64,000 bases of DNA, taken from contig NZ_FNYJ01000001.1 in assembly GCF_900108875.1 (NCBI RefSeq), positions 1,221,258 to 1,285,257 of the forward strand, given 5' to 3'. Below the pieces are notes generated by a model. The model worked only from the letters and a program-made list of their open reading frames with translations. It had not been told where the DNA came from and ran no database searches. The translations under genes and the position numbers were made by a program. The first letter of the stretch is position 1, and the number at the start of each line of letters is the position of its first letter. This DNA comes from Pseudomonas sp. NFR16 (GTDB lineage Bacteria; Pseudomonadota; Gammaproteobacteria; Pseudomonadales; Pseudomonadaceae). Shown here one piece after another: positions 37,043 to 44,974 of this stretch.

Positions 37043-37648
37043 ATGAGTCCAGAAGTGGTCACCGCCGGGCAAGTGACGCTCAGCGGCAAGCGGGTCGAGC
37101 TGCTGCCTTTACGGGCAGAGCATGCTCCGCAGTTGCTGCTGGCTGCAGAAGATGGCGAGCTGTGGAACATGAAGGTAACGGTGATTCCCGGACCGTCGAC
37201 CGTTGAACAGTACATTGCCACAGCGCTGGCGGGTCGCGACGCTGGCACGGTCATGCCGTTCGCCATCGTGCACCGTGAAACGGGCCGGATCGTCGGCAGC
37301 ACGCGCTTCTGGAAGATCGACCGCCAGCACCGCAAGCTGGAGATCGGCCACACCTGGCTGAGCCAGTCGATGCAACGTTCGGGGTTGAACACGGAGATGA
37401 AGTTTCTGCTGCTGCGCCATGCGTTCGAGGAAATGAACTGCGTGCGCGTGCAATTCACCACCGACGAGCTCAACGAGAAGTCCCGTGCTGCCATCTTGCG
37501 AATCGGTGCCCGGCAAGAAGGCATCGTGCGCCACGAGCGGATCATGCCGGACGGGCGCAAGCGCAATTCGGTGCGGTTCAGCATCATCGACGATGAATGG
37601 CCGCAGGTTAAGGCAATGCTGCTGGAGAAGATGAGTCGCGCCAGCTGA
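37043..37648 (+). CDS. GNAT acetyltransferase, RimJ/RimL type
   Basis: The 201-residue protein has a ribosome site (GAGG) that overlaps the mltA stop region. The GNAT fold includes IVGSTRFWKIDRQHRKLEIGHTWLSQSMQRSGLNTEMKFLLLRHAFE and FTTDELNEKSRAAILRIGARQEGIVRHERIMPDGRKRN, typical of RimJ/RimL-like enzymes. Substrate unknown. Confidence 0.9.
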   Translation: MSPEVVTAGQVTLSGKRVELLPLRAEHAPQLLLAAEDGELWNMKVTVIPGPSTVEQYIATALAGRDAGTVMPFAIVHRETGRIVGSTRFWKIDRQHRKLEIGHTWLSQSMQRSGLNTEMKFLLLRHAFEEMNCVRVQFTTDELNEKSRAAILRIGARQEGIVRHERIMPDGRKRNSVRFSIIDDEWPQVKAMLLEKMSRAS

Positions 37649-37677
37649 CTGAAGCAACCAGGCGTGTCGCTGTCGCC

Positions 37678-37878
37678 CTACTCGTCCTTGCCGTCATGGG
37701 GCGCCGGGAACAACGTTTCCACCTTGTGCTTGCCGGGCGCGCGGGTCGGCGCCATGGCGGCGGACTCCGCCAGGCGCGTGGCCATTTCCCAGTGGCGCGC
37801 TTCCTGTCCCTCCGGCTTGCCTTCGGTCTCCCAGATCATTTGGGCCAACTGACGAACCGTTTCTTCGTCGACATTCAT
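37678..37878 (-). CDS. DUF2934 family small protein
   Basis: The 66-residue protein starts at ATG 37878 after GGGGGA. The sequence DEETVRQLAQMIWETEGKPEGQEARHWEMATRLAE is the DUF2934 pattern (an IWE and W-centred helix pair). Such genes often sit among stress-related genes. Function unknown. The frame is open upstream to 38073 but without family sequence. Confidence 0.82.
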   Translation of the reverse strand: MNVDEETVRQLAQMIWETEGKPEGQEARHWEMATRLAESAAMAPTRAPGKHKVETLFPAPHDGKDE

Positions 37879-38085
37879 GCGAATCCCCCATTTTTGCTTG
37901 CGCAGGACTTGGGCCGGCGCCAAGGCAGCACCGAAGCCACAGTCTGAAACAGTGCCCGCCAGGAACAGTACAAGCCGGTAACGAGGGTATATGACGGGCG
38001 TAAAAAGGCCGGAGAACGCGAGCCGGCCGGTGAAGGATCGCATCGGATCCATCGGTGAGCGACGGCGAACCACGACAACCTCCTC

Positions 38086-38415
38086 TTAACCGCTGTTGCG
38101 TTTGAGCAGCAGGCTGATTACCAGCCCGATCCCCGCAGCCGCACCGACGGCAGCCCATGGATGGGTCTGGACATAAGCCTTGCCCTGGTTGAGCACGCGC
38201 GTCACCACCGGGGTCTGGGTGTCATCGTAATCCACTGCAGTGGATGTCGTGCTGGCGAGGAAGTCGTTCAGTCGCTGACGCGCCTGTGCAGTACGGTCCT
38301 GGTGCAAGGCATCGCCGGCTGCCAGCAATTCATTGGTTTCGTTCAGAAAGGTGTTGAGCTGCTTTCGGGTCTTTTCGTAAAGATCTTCGCGCAGGGTTTC
38401 AGTGATATCGGTCAT
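38086..38415 (-). CDS. DUF883 (ElaB/YqjD) family membrane-anchored protein
   Basis: The 109-residue protein has a long amphipathic helical region (LREDLYEKTRKQLNTFLNETNELLAAGDALH) followed by a C-terminal membrane anchor (YVQTHPWAAVGAAAGIGLVISLLLKRN). This is the standard DUF883 layout; E. coli ElaB and YqjD are inner-membrane ribosome-associated stationary-phase proteins. It is transcribed toward the DUF2934 gene 207 bases downstream. Confidence 0.9.
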   Translation of the reverse strand: MTDITETLREDLYEKTRKQLNTFLNETNELLAAGDALHQDRTAQARQRLNDFLASTTSTAVDYDDTQTPVVTRVLNQGKAYVQTHPWAAVGAAAGIGLVISLLLKRNSG

Positions 38416-38588
38416 GTTGCATACCCGCTCAAGGTTATCGAAACCGGTTGACCGGGACGCGAAACGATTCGTTCCGGCTATTTTGAAAAAACCCTCTGGA
38501 ACGTGATGACAAAGCTGCCAACAGCCCCGATCATCTCGGTTCAACTGCCTGAATACCGGCCTTCAACATTCTCGGAACAAGGACCTGC

Positions 38589-39149
38589 ATGGAATTCGTG
38601 CCCATTCTCGACCTGCCCGCCGCCCGGCAGGCGCAGGTCCGGCATCTGCGCAATCAGCCTGAGGTGCGCAGATTCATGTACACCTCCCACGAGATCAGCG
38701 AGCCCGAACATGCTCGCTGGCTCGATCAGCTGAAATCCAACCCCCGGCAGTCGGTGTTTGTAGTGGTCAGCGAGGACCATCTGATCGGCGTGGTGTCGCT
38801 CAGTGAGATCAACGCCGCGCACCGCACCGCCGATTGGGCGTTTTATCTGGACGCGAGCGTGCAAGGCAAGGGCATTGGCAGCCAAATCGAGTTCTGGCTG
38901 CTCGACTACGCATTCGGCCCGGCACGTCTGGACAAGCTCAATTGTGAAGTGCTCGAAGTCAATTCTGCGGTGATCAAGATGCACCAACGATTCGGCTTCG
39001 TGATCGAAGGCGTCAGGCGCCAGAACGCGATTCATGAGGGCAAGCGTGTCGACGTGGTGTTGCTGGGCATTACTCAAGAAGAATGGCGCCAGCAGCGGCC
39101 GAACCTGGTGCCTGTTATCCAGCGACTGGCGGGTAAAGGCAATCAGTGA
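38589..39149 (+). CDS. GNAT acetyltransferase, PseH-like
   Basis: The 186-residue protein resembles PseH, the N-acetyltransferase of pseudaminic acid synthesis: LRNQPEVRRFMYTSHEISEPEHARWLD, then VVSLSEINAAHRTADWAFYLD, GKGIGSQIEFWLLDYAFG and NSAVIKMHQRFGFVIEGVRRQ. No other pse gene is in the window, so the nonulosonic acid role is by similarity only. Confidence 0.8.
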   Translation: MEFVPILDLPAARQAQVRHLRNQPEVRRFMYTSHEISEPEHARWLDQLKSNPRQSVFVVVSEDHLIGVVSLSEINAAHRTADWAFYLDASVQGKGIGSQIEFWLLDYAFGPARLDKLNCEVLEVNSAVIKMHQRFGFVIEGVRRQNAIHEGKRVDVVLLGITQEEWRQQRPNLVPVIQRLAGKGNQ

Positions 39150-39180
39150 AGGAAAAGCCCTGCACATGATGTGCGGATAG

Positions 39181-39219
39181 CGGGAAGCGGCTCACAGCCT
39201 CGCTTCCCGACATTTCTTT
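39181..39219. terminator. Shared terminator hairpin
   Basis: CGGGAAGCG (39181-39189) pairs perfectly with CGCTTCCCG (39201-39209), followed by a T-rich stretch on the plus strand. It lies between two convergent genes and could serve both. Confidence 0.65.
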
Positions 39220-39238
39220 ACTGCACCGTGAAAAGGCG

Positions 39239-39457
39239 TCAGGCAATGTTCAGCAGTCGCGCAGGCGGTTTTTCGTCAGCTTTGCAGTAAAGGTAATCAC
39301 GCCAGCTGCGGAAGGCCTTTTGTTGCCTGTCGAACGCTTCCTGCCACTGCGGGCCGCCAACCAGTTCAACCGAGATAGACATCATCTGCTCGGTGGCCTG
39401 GTCGAGTTCTTTCATGAGATCAAGGGCATTGGGTGAATCAAAAATTTTAGCTCGCAT
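39239..39457 (-). CDS. Small protein of unknown function (72 aa), first of two related genes
   Basis: A good AAGGAAG site precedes ATG 39457. The core is LDQATEQMMSISVELVGGPQWQEAFDRQQKAF. The pattern LD..T..M..xSxxxxGxxxW..A...QQ..F is shared with the gene at 39596-39814, so the two are probably diverged tandem copies. No membrane segment or signal is seen. Confidence 0.65.
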   Translation of the reverse strand: MRAKIFDSPNALDLMKELDQATEQMMSISVELVGGPQWQEAFDRQQKAFRSWRDYLYCKADEKPPARLLNIA

Positions 39458-39595
39458 AGAGTCCGCTTCCTTTGGCTATCCCATTGAGTGGCCAACGTGC
39501 TGATAGTGCTCAGGTTCCGACGAGCGGTAGCCTCGACATCAGGCGAAGAGAATAATGCGAGCAAAGCCGCGCCGTAGACATCGCGAGAGACTGCC

Positions 39596-39814
39596 TCAGT
39601 GCAGACGCTCGGTCTGCATCAATGTCACGGCATCCGGTTGCCCGAGGTGCAGATGCAGCTCCGCAAAAGACGCTTGCTGCACGACCACGGCGGACCTCCA
39701 GGCGGCACTTCCCATGCAGGAAATAGACACCATCTTCATCAGATCGAGGGTCGATGCATCCAGTGCCAACAGGAGTTTGTGAGCGGTGTAGCGAAAATCA
39801 TCTGCGTTCTGCAT
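39596..39814 (-). CDS. Small protein of unknown function (72 aa), related to its neighbour
   Basis: TAAGG lies eight bases before ATG 39814. The core LDASTLDLMKMVSISCMGSAAWRSAVVVQQASF aligns with the gene at 39239-39457 and the two are the same length. An upstream TTG at 39838 is less likely. Confidence 0.55.
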   Translation of the reverse strand: MQNADDFRYTAHKLLLALDASTLDLMKMVSISCMGSAAWRSAVVVQQASFAELHLHLGQPDAVTLMQTERLH

Positions 39815-39949
39815 GCGGAAAACCTTAGCTGAAAGCAATCGGTTATCGATTCCATCTATCTGTGAGCAAGGCTTGATCAGTTAATTCAAAGGACCGGATC
39901 GACGGTAACTTGTCCGGTCCCGACTGCGTGCGCGGGGTCGCTCGATGTG

Positions 39950-40435
39950 TCACTCCATGACCACGGACAAGACGTAGCCCTGCTTGTTGATGGCCGTTCG
40001 GGTCAGCATTGCACGGCCGCTGCCCACGTCCAGGTTGAGGGGCGACGCCTTGAGGATGGCCTCATCGAACGCATGGGGAATTGACCTTCCCAACGCCCTC
40101 ACTGCCAGGCGTTTGGTGGCCCTGATCAATTCGCGTTTGGCGGCGTTGTCGTCCGAAGGCAGCATCACCTGTAGCGTCAACTTGACCCGACGTGCAACGC
40201 CCTCGCCGCCTTCGGCCGAGTAGGAAATCCTGTTGTTATCGCCAGCGTCGGGTTTCACCGGCCTCTGTCCGCTTTTGCAGCCTTCCCCGCCATCGTCGTA
40301 GCGAGTCCACTCCCCCGCTCGCAGTTGGGTGTCATTGAGCACCGTGCACAGTTGCTCCAAGGATTGGGGTTGCAGGGCGGCCAAGCAATTAAGCGAACAA
40401 CACAGTGCGACACATCCTGAAAGTAAACGAACCAT
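39950..40435 (-). CDS. Exported protein of unknown function under TetR-operator control
   Basis: The protein has 161 residues from ATG 40435, which has GAGGGA at proper distance. The signal peptide is LLSGCVALCCSLNCLAAL. The mature part has two Cys (LEQLC and GGEGCKSG) that could form a disulphide; no known domain was recognised. Operator site A (40514-40529) lies 79 bases upstream, so it probably belongs to the local TetR regulon. The frame continues to 40543 but that would bury the signal peptide. Confidence 0.75.
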   Translation of the reverse strand: MVRLLSGCVALCCSLNCLAALQPQSLEQLCTVLNDTQLRAGEWTRYDDGGEGCKSGQRPVKPDAGDNNRISYSAEGGEGVARRVKLTLQVMLPSDDNAAKRELIRATKRLAVRALGRSIPHAFDEAILKASPLNLDVGSGRAMLTRTAINKQGYVLSVVME

Positions 40436-40513
40436 CCTGATTCCCTCATTTGATTGTTGTTCTGAGAAACGATTGCCCGACTTGTTACTGCAAAGCCCGC
40501 AAAGCCATTGGAA

Positions 40514-40529
40514 ACTACCTTCTAGTAGG
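40514..40529. promoter_or_regulatory. TetR-type operator, site A
   Basis: ACTACCTTCTAGTAGG, the same inverted-repeat motif as sites B, C and D, lies 79 bases upstream of the secreted-protein gene. Confidence 0.75.
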
Positions 40530-40592
40530 GTTGGCGTCAACATTCGTTATGCGGGCTGCAGCCAGCGTCGGGGTCAACGCAGCGCTGACGCA

Positions 40593-41180
40593 TCAGGCGC
40601 GCCGACGCCGAGCCGCCAAGACATACAGCCAGATAGCTGAAATCAGGAAATAGAACGCACCGAACGCTGCATACGGGGCGAGCTCAAGGATGCTGTGCAC
40701 GGTCGGTAATGATGACTGCTTGATGAAAAAAGCGCCTGCCAGTGCTGACTGAGCGCCGCTGAGAATCATCAGCCACTGCGCGCCATAGACTTTCCAGCGG
40801 CGCGCCGCTGTCGCCAACTGGAGCAGGCCGGACACGATGGCCCAGACGCCAAAAACGCCAAGCACCGCGTCCATGCTGCTCGACAGAGCCAGGGCGATGG
40901 CGATCGTGGTCACCAGGCTGAGCAATGCATTGATCGCCTGGGTCGGGTTACGCCTCAAACCGCCGTTACGGTGGGCATCGAGCACGTTGGCCGCGGCATC
41001 CCAGGTAGGATAGAAGATCAACAGCACCGCGGCGATCAGAGGCACGGCCGCGCCGAGGGTGAAGGCAGCGCCCACCCAGACGAACGAGACCGCCGCCCGG
41101 ATGAAGTAATAGGTCATCAGCCACTGGCTGCTGATGTCAGGGTTGTTTACCTGGGTCGTTCCAAGGGTTTGATCGTGCAT
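40593..41180 (-). CDS. DUF308-type integral membrane protein
   Basis: The 195-residue protein has about six membrane segments (FIRAAVSFVWVGAAFTLGAAVPLIAAVLLIF, ALLSLVTTIAIALALSSS, VLGVFGVWAIVSGLLQLATA, LMILSGAQSALAGAFFI and YAAFGAFYFLISAIWLYVLAA). The FGVWAIVSGLLQL part resembles HdeD/DUF308 proteins. It begins 58 bases after the FlgD-like gene in the same direction, with a CGGCAGG-TG-CCTGCCG palindrome (41216-41231) in the gap. It may be co-transcribed from operator B. Confidence 0.82.
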   Translation of the reverse strand: MHDQTLGTTQVNNPDISSQWLMTYYFIRAAVSFVWVGAAFTLGAAVPLIAAVLLIFYPTWDAAANVLDAHRNGGLRRNPTQAINALLSLVTTIAIALALSSSMDAVLGVFGVWAIVSGLLQLATAARRWKVYGAQWLMILSGAQSALAGAFFIKQSSLPTVHSILELAPYAAFGAFYFLISAIWLYVLAARRRRA

Positions 41181-41238
41181 CTTCGTATACCGAATGAAGG
41201 TTTATTGTCGTGAGCCGGCAGGTGCCTGCCGACTCGTG

Positions 41239-41892
41239 CTATTTGAGGTCAATGACCCCATCAGGGGTGAATGCGCCGAGCGGGGTTTCGATCAACGCGC
41301 CCGATCCGCCGGGGCCCCGAACGCTGGTCACGGTGGTCCACACGCCGATGCTGGCGGGCATGCCGCCACGCGCCGCGACGCTGATCGTCAGCGGCCCTTT
41401 CACCGCCTCGCCGTTGACGTGACCCTCCCAGCTGAAGCTGATGGCCCCTTTCGCGGCGCTGACGTGATGTTCGGTGTGAACCACGACGCCATTGGCATCG
41501 GTGAACGTGACGTCCACCTCGGCCGGGCCATCGACCAGCACCTCGCCGGCGTAGCTGCCGTCTTCACGGGGCAAGGCCTTGCTCGACGGCACCAGCGCCG
41601 ATCGACCGAGCCACGCGGCCGGGTCGTATGTCGAACCTTTCCCGAGAAGTTGCCTCAACAGCCCGCTGATTTCCTGAAGCGAGGACACCTGCGTCAGTGC
41701 AGCCAGTTGCTGCACGGTTTCCCCGGGATCGGCCGGCGACAGCGGATCCTGGTGCTGCAACTGGGTCACCAGCAATTTCAGAAACGCCTGACTGTCCAGG
41801 GGCGGCAAACCCGCATTGGCCGCAGGCAGACCACTGGACGGGCTTATTGCGCTCTGTAAAACATTAGGCTGGAGCATCGACGCGATCCTCAT
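41239..41892 (-). CDS. flgD: FlgD-like flagellar hook-capping protein, solitary
   Basis: The 217-residue protein has the FlgD N-terminal domain (LDSQAFLKLLVTQLQHQDPLSPADPGETVQQLAALTQVSSLQEI, about residues 33-75). The FlgD Ig-like/tudor domain follows at about 90-200 (GEVLVDGPAEVDVTFTDANGVVVHTEHH). FlgD caps the growing hook. Here no other flagellar gene is in the window and the gene sits in a TetR-controlled cluster, so it is probably a paralogue of the main flgD. Operator B lies 59 bases upstream of ATG 41892. Confidence 0.85.
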   Translation of the reverse strand: MRIASMLQPNVLQSAISPSSGLPAANAGLPPLDSQAFLKLLVTQLQHQDPLSPADPGETVQQLAALTQVSSLQEISGLLRQLLGKGSTYDPAAWLGRSALVPSSKALPREDGSYAGEVLVDGPAEVDVTFTDANGVVVHTEHHVSAAKGAISFSWEGHVNGEAVKGPLTISVAARGGMPASIGVWTTVTSVRGPGGSGALIETPLGAFTPDGVIDLK

Positions 41893-41950
41893 CGTTTATT
41901 GACGACCCCCTATGGCAAGCAAAGGTCGATGAACTTGTGCGGAAACGCTA

Positions 41951-41966
41951 CCTACTAGAAGGTAGT
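41951..41966. promoter_or_regulatory. TetR-type operator, site B
   Basis: CCTACTAGAAGGTAGT is the exact reverse complement of site A. It lies 59 bases upstream of the FlgD-like gene. Confidence 0.8.
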
Positions 41967-42011
41967 TTATTAGGTCAAAAAAAACGGCCGCGCAGCGACC
42001 GCTTTCCCTGA

Positions 42012-42593
42012 TCAGGCAATCATGAGTTTTTCGATCATCGGCTGGGTGATCACACCGAACATTTCAGGATCCCCATAGGCCCGTGCGGACAGCATCGCGC
42101 CATGGACTGTCGCCATGAAGCGTTCCGCTTCGCCACGGGCATCGCCGGACAGCGTCATGCTGCCCTGTGCATGTCCGCGTTCGAACACAGAAGTGAGCCA
42201 GGCGGACAAAGCGCGGAAGTGCGCCCTGACCTCCACGACGATTTCCTGGGGCAGCACCGGGATCTGGGTTGCCAGCAAGGCGCAGACGCAATAGCCTTTC
42301 GCGGCATCCGCTATGCATCCCTGCCAGTAGCCCGTGTAAGCTCGAAGCTGATCCGCCGGCCCTGCGCTGACACGCTCGATATGGGCGATGCCGGCTTCTG
42401 CTTCTTGCCGATACTGACTGACCAGCGACCGGACAAGGTCGACCTTGGTGGGAAAATGATGATGGATGCTCGCTTTGCGGATACCCACGGTTTCAGCGAT
42501 GTCCGCATAGCTGAAGCCACTGTATCCGCCTGCAATGATCAGCGAGCGAGCGCAATTGAGAATTTCGTAGAAGGTGTTCGAGTGATTAGCCAT
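42012..42593 (-). CDS. TetR/AcrR-family transcriptional regulator
   Basis: The 193-residue regulator has an N-terminal helix-turn-helix at about residues 10-55 (GGYSGFSYADIAETVGIRKASIHHHFPTKVDLVRSLV). The C-terminal ligand domain includes YWQGCIADAAKGYCVCALLATQIPVLP, with two nearby Cys that might sense a thiol-reactive signal (inference). Operator C begins nine bases before ATG 42593, so autoregulation is likely. Three more copies of the operator lie before neighbouring genes. Confidence 0.93.
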   Translation of the reverse strand: MANHSNTFYEILNCARSLIIAGGYSGFSYADIAETVGIRKASIHHHFPTKVDLVRSLVSQYRQEAEAGIAHIERVSAGPADQLRAYTGYWQGCIADAAKGYCVCALLATQIPVLPQEIVVEVRAHFRALSAWLTSVFERGHAQGSMTLSGDARGEAERFMATVHGAMLSARAYGDPEMFGVITQPMIEKLMIA

Positions 42594-42601
42594 AGGGCCA
42601 A

Positions 42602-42617
42602 CCTACCTTTCAGTAGG
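42602..42617. promoter_or_regulatory. TetR-type operator, site C (autoregulation)
   Basis: CCTACCTTTCAGTAGG overlaps the start region of the regulator's own gene. Arms CCTAC and GTAGG are intact; the centre differs from sites A, B and D. Confidence 0.8.
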
Positions 42618-42909
42618 TTTTGAGTCAAGCTCTGATCTTCTAAATTGCGCAGCGTGTGCGTAGAAGAGGCAACTGAATTCCGGTTGACCAGGACGGGCTC
42701 ACCTCACCATGTTTAATGCTGCGGACGCCGCGTTGCGCGACCTCAACCGCTCGCGGCTGCACACTTCGAAGAATGCATTCATGCGAGGGATCCTTGATGT
42801 CGGCCGCCCATTTGTCAGGTTAACTGAGACGTTTCGAGACTAAGTTCCTTCACCCATCGGGCTCAGACTAACGGGAGATGTAACGCTCGAATCGCGAGTT
42901 GCACCGATA

Positions 42910-42925
42910 CCTACCTTCTAGTAGG
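42910..42925. promoter_or_regulatory. TetR-type operator, site D
   Basis: CCTACCTTCTAGTAGG, extended by A and T on either side, lies 62 bases upstream of the chorismate mutase gene. The stretch 42618-42909 shows no gene. Confidence 0.8.
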
Positions 42926-42986
42926 TTAATAATCTCGATGCCGCTTGCTTACCCAAACATCCGCCCCTGTCCGCCGAGGTCATCCC

Positions 42987-43610
42987 ATGGAAATACCCGT
43001 CTATACCTACCTTCTCAAACCCTGGTTACCGTATGCGCTGGCGGCCATGGCATTCGCTGCGTTCAATGCCTCTGCCAAGTCGATGGAACCGGGCGCATCC
43101 GGTCCAGGCCCCGAAGCCTTGAAGCCGCTGCTGATGACGATCAAGGAGCGAATCGAAATCGCTGATCAAGTGGCGCTGACTAAATGGGACAGCGCGCAAC
43201 CCGTCCAGGACGCGGAGAGAGAAGCCAGGGTTATCAGCGACGCCCGACAGCAGTCGGGGGGTTACATGCTCGCAGCGGACGACGCAGCCCAGCTACTCGC
43301 CGCCCAGATTGAGGCGAACAAGCTGGTCCAGTACGGTTTGCTGGCGGCTTGGCACACCGCGGGGAAAGCCCCGGAGACGGAACGTCCGGATCTGAAGAAC
43401 AACATTCGGCCGCAGTTGGACAAACTTCAGGACCGGCTGCTTCGGTCTTACGCGACGTTCAGCCCGTTCAGAACCAGCAAGGCCTGCCCCGGCTGGTTGA
43501 GCCAGACGCTGCCTCGGCTGGCCAAGGACGAACTGCACAAGCTGGCGCTGATCCGCGCGACGGGCGAGCTGTGCGTTCGGCACGTCTCCGTCGCCGTTCC
43601 GCAGTCCTGA
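42987..43610 (+). CDS. Exported chorismate mutase (AroQ-gamma type)
   Basis: The protein has 207 residues from ATG 42987 with GAGG upstream. The N-terminal hydrophobic segment (LPYALAAMAFAAFNASA) acts as signal peptide. The helical mutase domain has LLMTIKERIEIADQVALTKWDSAQPVQDAEREARVISDAR, with the Arg and Lys residues expected of the active site, and AAQIEANKLVQYGLLAAWHTAGKAPETERPDLKNNIRPQLDKLQ. Two C-terminal Cys may form a disulphide. It converts chorismate to prephenate outside the cytoplasm, where the benefit is unknown; in several plant parasites secreted mutases act on the host. Operator D points to control by the adjacent TetR. Confidence 0.87.
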   Translation: MEIPVYTYLLKPWLPYALAAMAFAAFNASAKSMEPGASGPGPEALKPLLMTIKERIEIADQVALTKWDSAQPVQDAEREARVISDARQQSGGYMLAADDAAQLLAAQIEANKLVQYGLLAAWHTAGKAPETERPDLKNNIRPQLDKLQDRLLRSYATFSPFRTSKACPGWLSQTLPRLAKDELHKLALIRATGELCVRHVSVAVPQS

Positions 43611-43715
43611 GAGCTCGGCTGTCGTTCTGAAATTTGCGCGCTGCGTGTCTGCAAGCTGGACCACGTCATTGTCGAGCGATTGGAGTCGAATTAGGGCGCG
43701 CTGCAGGATGCGCGG

Positions 43716-44243
43716 TTAAACGGCCACGCTTGTCTGCGGAAACTGGGCCTGATGACAATGATCGTAATGCCACTGAAAAATGCTGCCGACCAGCTTCGCG
43801 AATATGACCAGAACGTCGATCGCTTCTTGCCCCTCCAGCCGGTCTGCATCGGGATCAAGCACACAGAGCGACCCGAACAGACTATCGTCGCGCAGGAAAA
43901 TAGGAATCGAAATCGAGCTTTCAAAGCCGAATCGCTGGGAAGCGACATTGCCTCGATGGACCGGACTCTGGCTCACGCAACCCACAATGAGATTGGAGGG
44001 ATCCGACAGCAGATTGCTGCACATCGAATGCTCTAAAGGAAACCGCTCACCGTCCTTGATGCCCAGACAGATCTCGTCATTTACGCTGCAGGCCACCCAC
44101 TCCTTTTCGCAGAACTTGACGATCGCCGCAAAGCGCATGCCAGTGAGTCGCACAATGAGTTTCAGAATATTGGTGGTCGCCTCGATTTCGGCGATAGCAT
44201 TGAGCTCCTCGACCGACAGCTGAGCATTTTGCTTTTTATCCAC
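43716..44243 (-). CDS. GAF-domain protein
   Basis: The protein has about 175 residues from GTG 44243, which has GAGG eight bases upstream; a GTG at 44267 is an alternative. Almost the whole protein is one GAF domain: LKLIVRLTGMRFAAIVKFCEKEWVACSVNDEI, FPLEHSMCSNLLSDPSNLIVGCVSQSP, and GFESSISIPIFLRDDSLFGSLCVLDPDADRL. No output domain is attached, so it might be a remnant of a larger sensor or a free-standing sensor. Ligand unknown. Confidence 0.8.
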   Translation of the reverse strand: MDKKQNAQLSVEELNAIAEIEATTNILKLIVRLTGMRFAAIVKFCEKEWVACSVNDEICLGIKDGERFPLEHSMCSNLLSDPSNLIVGCVSQSPVHRGNVASQRFGFESSISIPIFLRDDSLFGSLCVLDPDADRLEGQEAIDVLVIFAKLVGSIFQWHYDHCHQAQFPQTSVAV

Positions 44244-44480
44244 GGTGAAAACCTCGTTCCATGACACTGTCTCGGTTTCTTGACAGCTACCGACCGGGTA
44301 TACCAGAAGCTAAAACGCGTAGCAATGCGCTATCAGATGAGCGTGTACTGCCTGATTGCGTACCGGCAATGAAGCGCAGTGGAGGGCTTGCGGCTGGTCA
44401 AGTCGAGGAATCAGCAGTAGATCCAGAACAAGCACAAGACAATGCCTACCCACATGATCGGAAGCAAAAATAATAACCCC

Positions 44481-44792
44481 TTAACGCCTGAATCCAAGGT
44501 GCCACCGAAGTCCACATGCATTGATAGAGGTCTGAAAGGTCGGCGTCGGGCCCATACACATCCAGCGCGGGAACGGTTTGCTGTACCGCTGTAAGTCATC
44601 TCCATTTTGGGCGGGGCTCCTTTCCGGCCTTCCTGCGTGCTCGAATACCCAGTGTTGTCCGATTAAAGCACCCAGCTCGGCTCGCATAGCAGCCGCCACC
44701 TGGTACGGGATACGACGCAAGCTCCCAGGTGCCAGCTGCCGACGCAACGCATTTGCAGCCAGCGCCAGGGATGCAAACACAACATTGAACAT
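44481..44792 (-). CDS. Doubtful small ORF
   Basis: The 103-residue frame starts at ATG 44792 with GAGG seven bases upstream and a weakly hydrophobic N-terminus (MFNVVFASLALAANALRR). No family was recognised and the rest has an unnatural composition. A second overlapping frame (44411-44605) ends in a single membrane segment (GLLFLLPIMWVGIVLCLFWIY) and is equally uncertain. Nothing else was seen in 44268-44960, whose base composition is less GC-rich than its surroundings. Confidence 0.25.
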   Translation of the reverse strand: MFNVVFASLALAANALRRQLAPGSLRRIPYQVAAAMRAELGALIGQHWVFEHAGRPERSPAQNGDDLQRYSKPFPRWMCMGPTPTFQTSINACGLRWHLGFRR

Positions 44793-44974
44793 CCTGCACC
44801 TCGTCGCCTTTCGAAGACATAAGCAGGTGCTACAAGAGACCGGTGAGTCATCCGTCACAGGATTGAACAGGTCTGTAAGCGGCCTCGACAGGATAACCGG
44901 ATACTGTATATATATACACTTTTCAATGAGAAATTTTTTGCATTTCTGAGCGCCACGGCTTTGACATAGTCTGT

